This document shows, one piece after another, positions 13,301-25,200 of a DNA stretch of 64,000 nt. The stretch covers positions 5,890,042 through 5,954,041 of the forward strand of contig NC_087377.1 of assembly GCF_963675165.1 (NCBI RefSeq). The letters run 5' to 3'. The stretch comes from Halichondria panicea. Taxonomy: Eukaryota; Porifera; Demospongiae; Suberitida; Halichondriidae. Numbering within the stretch: position 1 is the first letter of the stretch; each line of letters starts with the position of its first letter. The position numbers and the translations under genes were made by a program. Below the pieces are notes generated by a model, which was not told the DNA's origin, made no database searches, and saw nothing but the letters and a program-made list of their open reading frames with translations.

Positions 13301-16185
13301 CAGCCTTCGAGTCAAGGGAAGCCGAAGCGATACTATTAGTTGATGCATCGAATTCCTTCAATGCTCTTAATCGCCAGGTAGCACTACAGAACATCAGACG
13401 CCTTTGCCCACTTATTGCCACCATCCTCATTAACTCTTACAGAAACTCCACTGAGCTCTTTGTTGATGGAGAAGTTATTATCCCAAGAAGGTACTACACA
13501 AGGAGACCCCCTTGGCCATGCCCATGTACGGACTAGCAACTATCCCTATCATTAGGAAACTGGATGGATTCTGCAAACAGGTCTGGTACGCGGACGACTC
13601 TGCGGCAATAGGGACAAGTGGACAGTTACATGATTGGTGGAACAAATTAGCAGCAATAGGTCCCCTGCCTTTGGATACTTCCCTAATCCGTCTAAAAAGC
13701 AAAACCACCATGACCGAGCCATCAACATCTTCGCTGGGTCTGGAGTTAACGTCACGCCAGAAGGCAGACCTTACATAGGTGCAGTGATTGGCTCCCGTGA
13801 ATACATTGTTGTATACGTGAACACCAAGGTACAACTGTGGTCATCCAGTATCAACACCTCAGTAACATAGCGAAGTCGCAACCACATGCCGCCTACTCAG
13901 CCATAACTCATGGCCTTCTAAGTAAATGGATATACCTCAGCCGGGTCGTACCCAACTTGAGCCACCTATTAGTCCCACTTGATAACACACTTCGAACTAA
14001 ACTGATACCAGCCATTACGGGAAGACCACCTCCAAACAGTGTTGAATGCTCGGCGGACTAGCAATAACTATCCCCTCCAAGTTAGCGGACTAGGAACTGC
14101 ACCATTCTCTCACAGTCACCTCATCCCTCACTGACCACATCCTGGCTCAAGACAATGATATGGATATAACATAGTCCGTGATCAGCAACTGCATGAAGAA
14201 AACAGAAGTAAGGACAACAGGAACAGACAAGAAGAAGAAGCAGCCTCTATACATCAACATGCAGCTACTGGGCTAGCTCCAGAAGGCAGTGGAGCTAACC
14301 AAGACGAAAGGAGCCTCCACTTGGCTCACAGTTCTCCCACTATCAGAACACGGATTCACACTACACGCTATGGCTGGACACCAACTCGCTTGCCCTCAAA
14401 ATGCGACTGTGGAAAAAACTTTAATGTGGAGCACACCCTCTCCTGTGCCAAAGGAAGGTTTCCTACGCTAAGGCACAATGAAATAAGAGATACCACAGCA
14501 TCCCTTCTCACTGAAATATGCAGTGAAGTGTGTGTGGAGCCCAACCTACAACCTGTGAGCGCTGACCAACTCAACGGCACCTCAGCGAACAGCCAAGAAA
14601 ACACACGATTGGATATATCGGCCAATGGTGTTTGGGGGGGGGGGCAGATTTAAAAAAAACATACTTTGATGTGAGAGTATTCAACCCGCTCGCCCCCTCC
14701 AACAGAAACCAGCCACAAGCAGCAACATACAGAAAACACAAACTGGAACAGAAAGGGGCATACCCAGCAAAGAATTCAGGAAGTTAAACACTCCTCTTTC
14801 ACACCGTTAGTCTTATCAGTAACAGAATCGAGGCATGGGCGTAGAAACATCACTTTTCTACAAACACCTGAGCTCACTACTCGCCCAGAAATGGGACATC
14901 ACCTACAACAAAACTCTGAGATGCCATGCCGCCTAACCTTCTCCCTTCTACGTGGCCATCCAAGCAATCAGAGGTGCAAGATTGTCACAGTGGGACACGC
15001 AGCAAGAACACCCATTGAGATTGACCTGATCTCAGCAGAATCCCATCTCACAGGACAGTTATCCAATTAACAATAAAATCTATTATTTTACGTGTTTTTT
15101 GTCACTGTACATGCCATTCTCTAATAATCATTTTTCCCACATGGGGCCTGAAAAAACAAAAAAACAAAAAACAACAGCTGTACAGTATGTACATGTATTT
15201 CAAAGGTGGATGTCTTACGATTTCTTCCCATTTGCTCTCTAAGGAAGCTCATAGGAATTGAAATTTGTGCCGGTATGGAGGTGAAGGTGCTGTTAATGTC
15301 TTCCTCTGCCTCTGGGAACATGTGGTCTCCGTCAGTGTCAGGGTTAGTGCTACGATAGCTCAACACTGTAGGAATGAACTTCTCTTACATATACACATAA
15401 AAAGAATTGAGCCATTAACTGCAGATCGAGGGAGCACATTCAAGGACATAATTACATTAATTGGTGCTGTTAATTGGTACAACAAGTAATGAGGTAAACA
15501 TACCAACATTGTCACTTTGAAACAGCCTTCTATCATTGTCGTCATCTCCGACAGATCTTGAGAGGTAGAGACCGTAACGTTCTGCAATGTCCAATAGTTG
15601 TCTGCTACCAGCAGCCCTCTAAGTGTGTGTGTTTAGAAGGGGGGTAGTAAGCAAAAGGCTAACTGGGTTGGATGGAACCGCGCCCGCTGAAGTGTACTAT
15701 TTTGATTCAAACGGGAGGCACATTTATTTTTATGAAGGATCGAAATTCAATGACAATTAATATTTTTCCTTTCCTGACTTATGGATAGCTCAAGGAAAGG
15801 TGGGACCACTCCCGGGTGTACGTGTGACTGTCAAACCATGGACTCTATGGTTAAACATCACAGTTAGCTAAAGCTATCTTTTTTGGCATTTGGTTTAGGA
15901 AGTACTTCAAAATTTGGAACTTGATATTGTAGTAGTTATAGGATAAGCAAAACGTAACCCACATGACCCCTGTTTTTATCATTGTGAGGGCCAGGGTACC
16001 CGGTCCGGGTAGGGCGTTTAGTTCTTTTTCTGGTTTGCAGCTACCATGATGATTGTGTTTAGGCTCATGTGATTCTCATAATTATCTGAGTGTATCATCT
16101 TACTTTAGGCGTTTTGTGGCTTGTAGCTACATGTACAATCAGTGTATAGGATCTTGCTTCTGACAACGTGAATTTCCAATTATGC

Positions 16186-16223
<38 letters not shown>

Positions 16224-19200
16224 GTGTGTGGTCCCGCCTTTCCTTGAGAAACTTCTCTGATTCATTTCTGTAAAAGAAGAGTATAACTATACCGTATATA
16301 ATACAGCAAGTATGATTATTTGGCAAATGAGACAATTCTCTTATTCACCGTTAGTTGTGTTTGCATTGTAACGATTGAGCAGTTACAGCTGGCAGGCACG
16401 CACATAATTATACAGTAAGCTTACTGCCTACCTCCCATAGCTATGTATACCCCAGCTATAGCGTGAATCACGTACTGGAACAGACACATGCACAGTATAA
16501 TCCTTGCTACTCTCTGTACCTGCTGTATAGAAATCCATCCATTGAGATTGGTACTTGCTAGTATGTTGCTCATAATGTCCAATACATTCTGTATTCAAAA
16601 AACTGTTTAGAAGCTTATAACAATTTGAAAACTACTTTGATCATATAACGTTATGGTAGACCAAAAGTGGGTGAGGTACAATGTATACCCATCAAAATCA
16701 AAGCTAGCTACGTAGCTCCAGAAACCACAAATATTATATATATGGAGGCTTTATTGAACAATAATTAACTATACGAAGAAGTATACAGATACGGACGTGC
16801 TCATCAAATACCTCATAATTATTATAGTCTAACTTACAAAATTTGGAATGCTGACTTGAATCTCCCCCTCTTGTATCTCCTCTAGCAGCTCAAGAATTGT
16901 GTTGATCAGCTGATTGGAGACATCCAGGTCTGATGGTAGGATGGAGACACGCCTACCTATGGAAGTGTATCAGTACGTGGGTGAATAGATGCAGCAGATT
17001 ATCAGCCAAATGGCATGTTATTATACAGGGTGAGATTCAAGCTTTGTGCATGGATCTATTCCATACTGAAATAATATCGAGAATGTGTATGCATAGTTAC
17101 GGTCTTGCCTAGAGGTGCTGTTTGGAGCCTGACTTCATCGAAGATATCGACAGAGTTGACTAATCTTGTTTCAATATCGTCATCGTCAAATATAGACATA
17201 ATCTATGGGGAAAGGACACTGTCTAGTAATAACTCCAACAACAATACCGTATATCAGGTTTAGAATGCGAGATTAATTAAATCGATTGCGAATGACACTG
17301 TACAAGCCTGATTGCGTTTGTAACTGCATGTAAAACATGGACTCTTCGCGTTTCTTTTGAGTGAAAATTCGCAATTCATATCGTAAGAATGGCATTCGAA
17401 ACACAATATTGTGATCATGAAGTGCAGAGCTAGGGTTGGCATCCACACATGGACAACATAGTCACGACCGATAGAAAGGGGATATACTGCATGTTGTCAC
17501 AACTCTTAAATATAAGCATAATAATTATGCATAAGGTTTACTGACTCACATCATCTTGTAGTAGTGAAAAGCGATAAGATCCACACTGGTCAGCCTGTGC
17601 TTTCATCCATCCTTTGGGGCTACAGTCTCGTGTAATGAAACCTAAGAGGGATTGCATGAGAGTGTACCTAAAGCATGAAATTAATTACTAACACACAAAT
17701 AATTATAATCATAACCTTATAAACAACGTATAGGGACATTCACTAAACTATCACAAGACATAGTAAACAGTACTAACAAGTAGAATTACGTTCCTATATG
17801 AAGTTAATTACTTCGCATACACAGTCATGCTCTACGGCCATAGAGTCACAAACTAACAACTCTAGATCTGCATTGTCTCACCAGGTCCCTGAGGACACCT
17901 TTGCATGTCAGTCTGCCCTGGTAGAGTGTTCCCCCAGGACACCTCCCACACTTCGTCCTCTTCCATTAGACAACCACTACTAAAGCCTGTATAGAAGAGG
18001 AACACCAGGATGCTTTCAAATTTTGATTTTGAATTTGCTAAAAAGCAATACATGCATCTATATAGTGGGCACTTAAAAGCAGATACAGTTGTAATGCATG
18101 CATAGCATGAACTTGAACTTGTGCAGTGCAGCTAGCTAGTTTGAAGTTCAGTGAATACAAATATTAATTAATTCGATAAAGTGAAGATCGAACTTCACAA
18201 TTATAATTAAGTTTATAAACACCAAAAACATTTCGAAAATCATATAAAAAAAATCATTGCGTTGGTTTCTCTATCTCTTCACTGTATAATATTTTGTCTC
18301 TGGACCTGTTCTGCCTTGCTTCTGTCATAGGCGATCCAAAGCCAGACTCTTTCGACATACTGTGATCCAATGGATCGAATACATCCGAGGAGCATGATCC
18401 TTTTCTGGAGACATAAGGACTATCAGTGAAAGCGGAATCAGCTTGTGAAGGTCTTCTTGGACCGTTTTCTACTTGTAAAAAACTACTCGAATCTTGTGAT
18501 GGATTTTGGAGCTTGGTAATGTCACGATGTGGCAGCATCAGACCTAATGTTAATTTGCACTGTTAAAACACATAGATCTACTAGCATTGTACCATTACAC
18601 TTTACCTGCTCGTTGCTTTATTTTGTGCTTTTGAAGTATGTATAGAGTATCCATGGAAACTGGAAGAATGGCAGCCATTACTCGAACAGGGATATCGTAG
18701 GTTAGCTCAACACAGCCATTTCTGACTGTGCGTAAATACAATGCAACCCGCTTCAATTTCAGGGTTTTTGCAATAATTGCTGTGGCAACCGTTATCTGGT
18801 TGATCCTAATTTTATTCCATTCTTCATCAATCTTGAATGAAAATTGCTTTGATCCTTTCATTCCTTTTCCAAATCCAATGGCTGGTACACGACACAGTCT
18901 GTGCTTACAGTACTCCTCCATCTTTGATTTGTACACTTTCAAACGATACATCACATCTTCATCCTTCATACAGAAAGCATTAATGAGAAGCTCAATCAAT
19001 TGATAGTTGAACCAGGAATAATAGCCTCTCAAGAAATCGAAAACCTCATCAATAGTGGAAAACCTTAAAACTTCTCTTTCAAAGAAATAAATTGGTTTTT
19101 TGGCAGCGGTTGTTACAGCAGTAACTGCTTCTATCTCCCCCAAGAATCGAACCAGCAGCTCAACTTTTACATTTCTTTTTTGCATGCTGTCAACCACATT

Positions 19201-22200
19201 CACAATCAACCCAGCAAATTCACCACGAATCGTGAGTGTTTCATTGGATAAATCTCGCTCGGAAAGCTCGACGGTATTGGTCAGAGGTGAAGTGGTATCG
19301 ATTATACCATACAGATTGAGAGAGTCGGTAGAAGCATTAATGGCTGGTTTGTCTGCAACTGTTTCTTCATCAAAAACAACTTCAGGGACAGACGGTAAAA
19401 ACAGCTTAACAGCATCTTGTGTCCATTGACCAACACTTCGCAGAATGTCTACAAATTGAGCCACCACTTCAGGATTATGTCTAGTTCTGTCCGTAACTAC
19501 AGTAACTACTCTAGTAGCCTTGTTCCTTTTACTTACGGACGTTTCACAAACAAAATCACGATCAGCATCAGAAAATAGACCTCTTGCAAACAGTTCTAAC
19601 CCAATTGGTTCTGGGGACTGCTTAATGATATCTACTAAGTCACTGCTTCTACTAACCATAAGAGAGTGCTCAGAAAGACAACACCTAGCAGTAGCCATTG
19701 TTATCGACAAATATTTTGCTTAGCAACGTCTTGCTTGACTTCAGAAAAATAAACACACTAATGAATGCTATTATGTATTATTAACATTGTATAATAGGTA
19801 TATTCATGTTCCCATAGTGACGATACTTATAATTTTCGTTCAAAGAGCTTACCTGTTACGTTTTTATGCATTACCATAATTATACCCAGGTTGAGGTTGT
19901 TTTGATTGCGCAAACAAAAGACACACAAAGAGTGCATGCTTCACATGGCAATAATTATTAAGGCTTGTACACATGCAGTGTCATTCGCAAATGATTATAA
20001 CTAACATTTGAAACTTGTAATATTTTCGGAGGGCTATACTGACTGTAGTTGTTCCTTAAACAGTTGCATTATAATAATTAACAGTCATTATTTTACGTCA
20101 GCCTAATACCTAAATTGAAGTGAGTATGTTACATACACAACGAATTTTACTTTACATGAACACAGCAGCTTATACTGTCATACATTCACATTATATTGCG
20201 TACGACGTACCATTAAAAGTGCATACGTATTCAAAATCACTCACCTAATGGTGCGATACACTTGGTCACGTCCTGAGCCGGGTTATAATGAGAGGGGCAG
20301 TTGTCCTGGGGTGTGGTGTGTCGAGAGAGGAGATCATACATTTTAATATAGTGCGCTAAAGTTGGAGCTGTATATCAGCTATAGCTTCGTTCCCAGGCCA
20401 ATTTGTCTCTAAAATAACGCTAGGTCGCCTCTTAGTGTTTCTATTCGCTCCACCTTGCTCAGGTAATTGCTCGTTTGGTTAAAAACACTTTCCCGATTAT
20501 ACTGCTGTACATAAAACTATACTGTTGTACCAACGTCTGATTGGCCACTTACAGGTATACAATACGAGACATTTCTTTGATCACTGCTCAGGTCAGCACA
20601 GCTCTCGAGGAGCACGTTAGGGTAGCCATCACCGTCCTCATCCACAGTACAAGTCTCACCATCTCCAATGAAGTAGGGGAAGAAACACTGCAACAAAAGA
20701 GGAGTGGCGATTTGTACACAGTGTTTTAAAAATGTAATGACAATTATACATCAAAAGGAAGTTTTGCTATTAATTGCCACCTAACAATTCAAAACTGAAG
20801 GTGACCGTTGATTATACTTATAAGAAAGAGTAAGGACTTAGGAGGAGTTCAACATACGGTAATAATCTGTATGCTAAACATGACGATTGCAACAGAATAC
20901 AAGTAAAATATACCCGACAAGTGTTGTTCATGTCTTTACAAGAGCAGGCTGGGATTGGGACAATGTCCTCACAGAGACCAAGAAATACTTGATCAGTGGG
21001 TTGTTTACAGAGGCAGGAGTCTGTATGAGTGTATGCATGTGTGTGATGAGGAGGTTGGGTGGGTGTATAATTATCCAAATGGAAATAATTATACCAGAAT
21101 TTATACCGCATAATCAGAAAAAATAATCAGCATAAATCCTTGTAGTCAAACGTATGAATGCAATAAATAATATTAACTAATAAGCAGAGCCCTAGGCAAC
21201 TTTCGAGGCCTTACGATGTGTACATGCATGCACATGCAGTGTACAAACTATTTATAACTCTTTAATTGCTACTATACTTATACTTTAATTCTGACCTGCT
21301 TCATAGAATCCTTGTACACCCCACGGTGCGCCCACAGCAGTAGCCAGTCCACCAATAACAGCTTGACCTGTGTAGCACATCAAAGGCTAGCTGATCAATA
21401 CCAGTGTTTAAGATTGATAATTGAACTCCCATAATTATACATGTACATGTGTACTGTGCGTAACTTGACTTGGATGCTATATAGGTCAATTAGCAAATAA
21501 AAAGAAACCTGTTCATAAAGGTCACCCCAACAGTGGTTGTAATAAAGTGGTGGCCCACTTTATAACACGTACAGTCATACCATGTAGCTGCCAATAAGGA
21601 TAGCGTGTTTGCTTATATAGGGTGATCAATACTACTGTGACAGTAGGTGAAGTAATTAAAGCAATTTACCTGCTTCAAACGCAGGTCCGGTCACATTCAG
21701 AGTAGCCACAAGTCCAGGAGAGGGTTGTCTCATTGCTAGTGTAAGCAGGAAAGTGGCACTAAGGTAGGTAGTGGGCTTGGTCACCTCTACCGTACTGAGC
21801 AGACTGAGAGGAAGGGTAGAGGACACACTGAGCAGCCGGTATATCTGGGTGGGTGGGTAGATGATTAATGTTATGGTACGGCACTAATAATTTAACCATG
21901 CGTATATTAATTTCCTCAATTTAAAAATTTCTTGTTATTAAATAATGGCATGGCTTCTACATATGTTTTCCAGACTCGATCATATGTAATTCTTGCCTCG
22001 GCTTTGACTTGAGGGAGTGCTGATGTTAACTGTGGCTCATCCACAGCTAATGGTATCCATATCAACATGAAGGCTCGGCTATCAACTTGTTCAGCATTGA
22101 ATGAGCACCCAGAGTAGTCAAGGGGAGACCAGGTTCCATTGGTGCATGTACGGGTGATGGTACCAGCTAGTGTGTGCATGTACAGATGATGGTATCGACA

Positions 22201-25200
22201 GGTGTGTGGATGTACGGGTGATGGTATATACCGGCTAGTGTGTGCATGTACGGGTGATGGTACCAGCTAGTGTGTGCATGTACGGATGATGGTATCGACA
22301 AGTGTTTGCATGTACGGATGATGGTATATATACCGGCTAGTGTGTGCATGTACGGGTGATGGTACCGGCTAGTGTGTGCATGTACAGGTGATGGTACCGG
22401 CTAGTGTGTGCATGTACAGGTGATGGTACCGGCTAGTGTGTGCATGTACGGGTGATGGTACCAGCTAGTATGTGCATTTACGGGTGATGGTACCAGCTAG
22501 TATGTGCATGTACGGGTAATGGTAACAAATTACATGTACTAGATCGAGCATGCACAGATACACAATGCCATGCAAAAGAACATGAAGTAAAAAAAATACC
22601 TTGGAGACCAAGAAAAGCTATATTGCACGGCACTGCTGCTACACTTGATAGCATCCCAGGCGTGTTTGGTCGCCATAAAATCCCAGCTGCAGCCTCCATG
22701 GGACAGTCCACTATAAGAGAACAAACAAAAGTATTTGTAATGGACCAACCACATGAGGTTTAATTATCAAATACATGTATAACACAGTCATGCAAATACA
22801 CAAAGATACATACAAACGCTAATTATTTTATACTGCAGGTGGTTTACACTGACTGTAGTGTGGTCAATGTTTACTGTTTTGTGTTTAGTTTCACATGTTT
22901 GCTCTATACCCTATTAAATTAAATTAACCACGTGGTCCATTGAAATCTAATATCACTTTGTTGTTAGGACCTTGTATGATTTAAGAGGTGTAAATATTGT
23001 CACATGTTAGCCTGGGACATATTTTAACGTAACACAGTACATCCTCTACTAAAGTACATCAGTAATATGAAGCATAAACACAGCCCTTACAAGCCAAGAT
23101 CATGACCAAAGTACAAGTCATACAGCCATTACATGGAACATGCATACAGTCAACGAATTAGTGCAAGAAAGAATTGGCAATAGCCTTAATTATAGTAACT
23201 GTTGATAACTATACAGTATCAGAGTTTTTCCATTAGAGAGGTGGCTTTATTTGGCCTCTGTTGGATCCTAAATGCCCTCTTTGGGAGTTGACACTACTTT
23301 TACTACTTTAATTTTACCACCTAGCTCTTAAAAAAATGTCCGGATGGAAACCTGACTATACTACACGAGGGTAATATTAAATTACAAGCATGCATGCATT
23401 CAATAGGCATACCATATACGGGGGATCGAAACAAGATCTTACACAGTCATTATTTCACCCACGTAATTACTTGCATTAATTACACCTAATGTTTGTATCA
23501 TGTTCTGGGCCATGCCATCATTATTAACTATTATTTTTATAAGCTGTACGTCCTATAGTTCTACTTTGAAATTCAAACTTTCAACCGAGGATATAACCAG
23601 TGCTGTGACCACCATTAAGATAATTATGCCAAGCATGTTTCCATAATTCTATCAGAATCCCTATAATACACACACATCCTGAGGTCCTCAGTACAATGCC
23701 TAAAATGGTAAAGAACCCAATAACAAACACGAGAGTCATAGCAACTACACAAATTAATGCATACGATTTAGTAAAAGATAAAACCAGGAGCACATGACAG
23801 AAGGAGCGTCTAACTGCATGGGTTAGGAAATTGCTTCTCGTGTGTTTTCCTAAACGCCGCATTGCCTTATATGAAAGTGTGTAAGTACCGTGTACTAACT
23901 AGTGTTCAAGCTGGCGCTGTGCTAATGCCTCTCGCCATGTTTTTGCTTTCGCTCAAAAGTATTAGAGTTATATATATTAGTTTCTATAATGAATTTTATA
24001 TTAAAGTTAGCTTATCTATATAAAATCACTGAGAAGAAAAGACTTATTTACATGCATCTATTGTTGTTATTTATTGTATTATGTGGCTTACCAGGGCCTC
24101 AAGAAAGAAGAAAATTGATTCTCCAGGATCTGTAGTTCACATGATCAGTGTATATAATATGTAAGAAGAAAAGACCTGTGTACATGAATATTGTTATCTA
24201 TATTGTTATATGGTAATGTTTTGTGCCCTCAAGACAAATATGATTCTGCAAGGAGGATCTGGATCTGGATCTTGGATATTATTTTCTCACACATGGGGAA
24301 TGAGCGTGCATGCGCATTACATCCACAGGAATAATTAGAGGGTGTGTCCAATTTCACAAATGGCTACTGCATGCTAGCTAGCTGTTTTAACAGATATTTT
24401 CTGAGTATTGTAGCTAACAAAAAGCTAGCGCTTTAGTGCAAGGCTAACTCATATGTTGAATAGAAAGTTTGTGCGGACAGATGATGCTATGAAAGATTCT
24501 GAAGAGACCGCAACAGCCTTCAATGTGAGTCAAACTAGCCATAACTCGAGAAAGAAGCTTTAGTTTGCTAATCCACGAATCAAAATCCAAGAGAACGTGG
24601 CTAGAAGCCTATAGAAGCTGTTAGCTTTTGTCGCATTGCAACCGTTGAGCAGTTTACAGCTGGAACAGACACACACACACACAGACACACACACAGTCAG
24701 CTTTACCGTATCCCTCGTGCGGCTACGCCTCGAGGCATAATTACAGACCGTGGTCAGCCTGTGAAAATGGATTTGTAAGTAGTGCAGCAGTAGGAGAGCT
24801 AGGTTGAGCCAGAAAGAGCTAAAATGAATAGTTATACATTCAATGTAGGTCTTTGATGGATGTTGGTATACATCATGAAAGAGGCTGTCATTGGTGAGGT
24901 ACAGAAAATTCTAAAAGAGGAGCATATCAATTACATTATAAGAGAAGACCTAGACTATTATTTACACATACTAGGCGTTTTGTTTTTGCAGTAGGGAGTC
25001 TTACTGGGGTTCTTAGAAGAGAGAGCTTACTACCAGGCCTATAGCTAACTAGCTAGCTGTAGCTTTTCATTTTTATTGACTTACGCTTGGTAAAAGTGCA
25101 CCGGCAGTTATCGCCCGCAGATGATTATCACCCACTTAGCGGTTTTGCATATAAGGTCATGTTTTGCAAACTTGCACGAGATACAATTCCCAAGGTAAGA

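Larger units (their letters stand above)
17550..22710 (-). other. HRM1, unnamed domain, EGF/TSP3 and HRM2 exons of B
   Basis: Exons at 22600-22710, 21961-22166, 21670-21844, 21296-21367, 20914-20987, 20553-20687, 20245-20305, 17882-17986 and 17550-17641 join in frame. HRM1 shows CPMEAAAGILWRPNTPG and TRTCTNGTWSPLDYSGC. The next 100 or so residues (SATFLLTLA, AFEAGQAV) match no family I can name but have a counterpart in C. TSP3-like calcium motifs are DEDGDGYP and DNCPSHYNP. HRM2 reads WEVSWGNTLPG then RDCSPKGWM. Gene N sits in the intron between 20245 and 17986. Confidence 0.82.

Noticed and set aside
13252-14653. Reverse transcriptase frames as functional genes
   Set aside because: Catalytic blocks are in different frames with stops between them, so the element is degenerate.
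18728-19723. Plus-strand frames of 60-110 codons
   Set aside because: They are the antisense shadow of gene N, which has the coherent protein.
22142-22530. CRISPR-like array
   Set aside because: Units are directly adjacent without unique spacers, in a eukaryotic intron. It is a minisatellite.
23581-23862. 93-codon hydrophobic frame on the minus strand
   Set aside because: It lies in the first intron of B, has no recognisable family and no supporting signals. Membrane-like composition can arise from AT-rich DNA.
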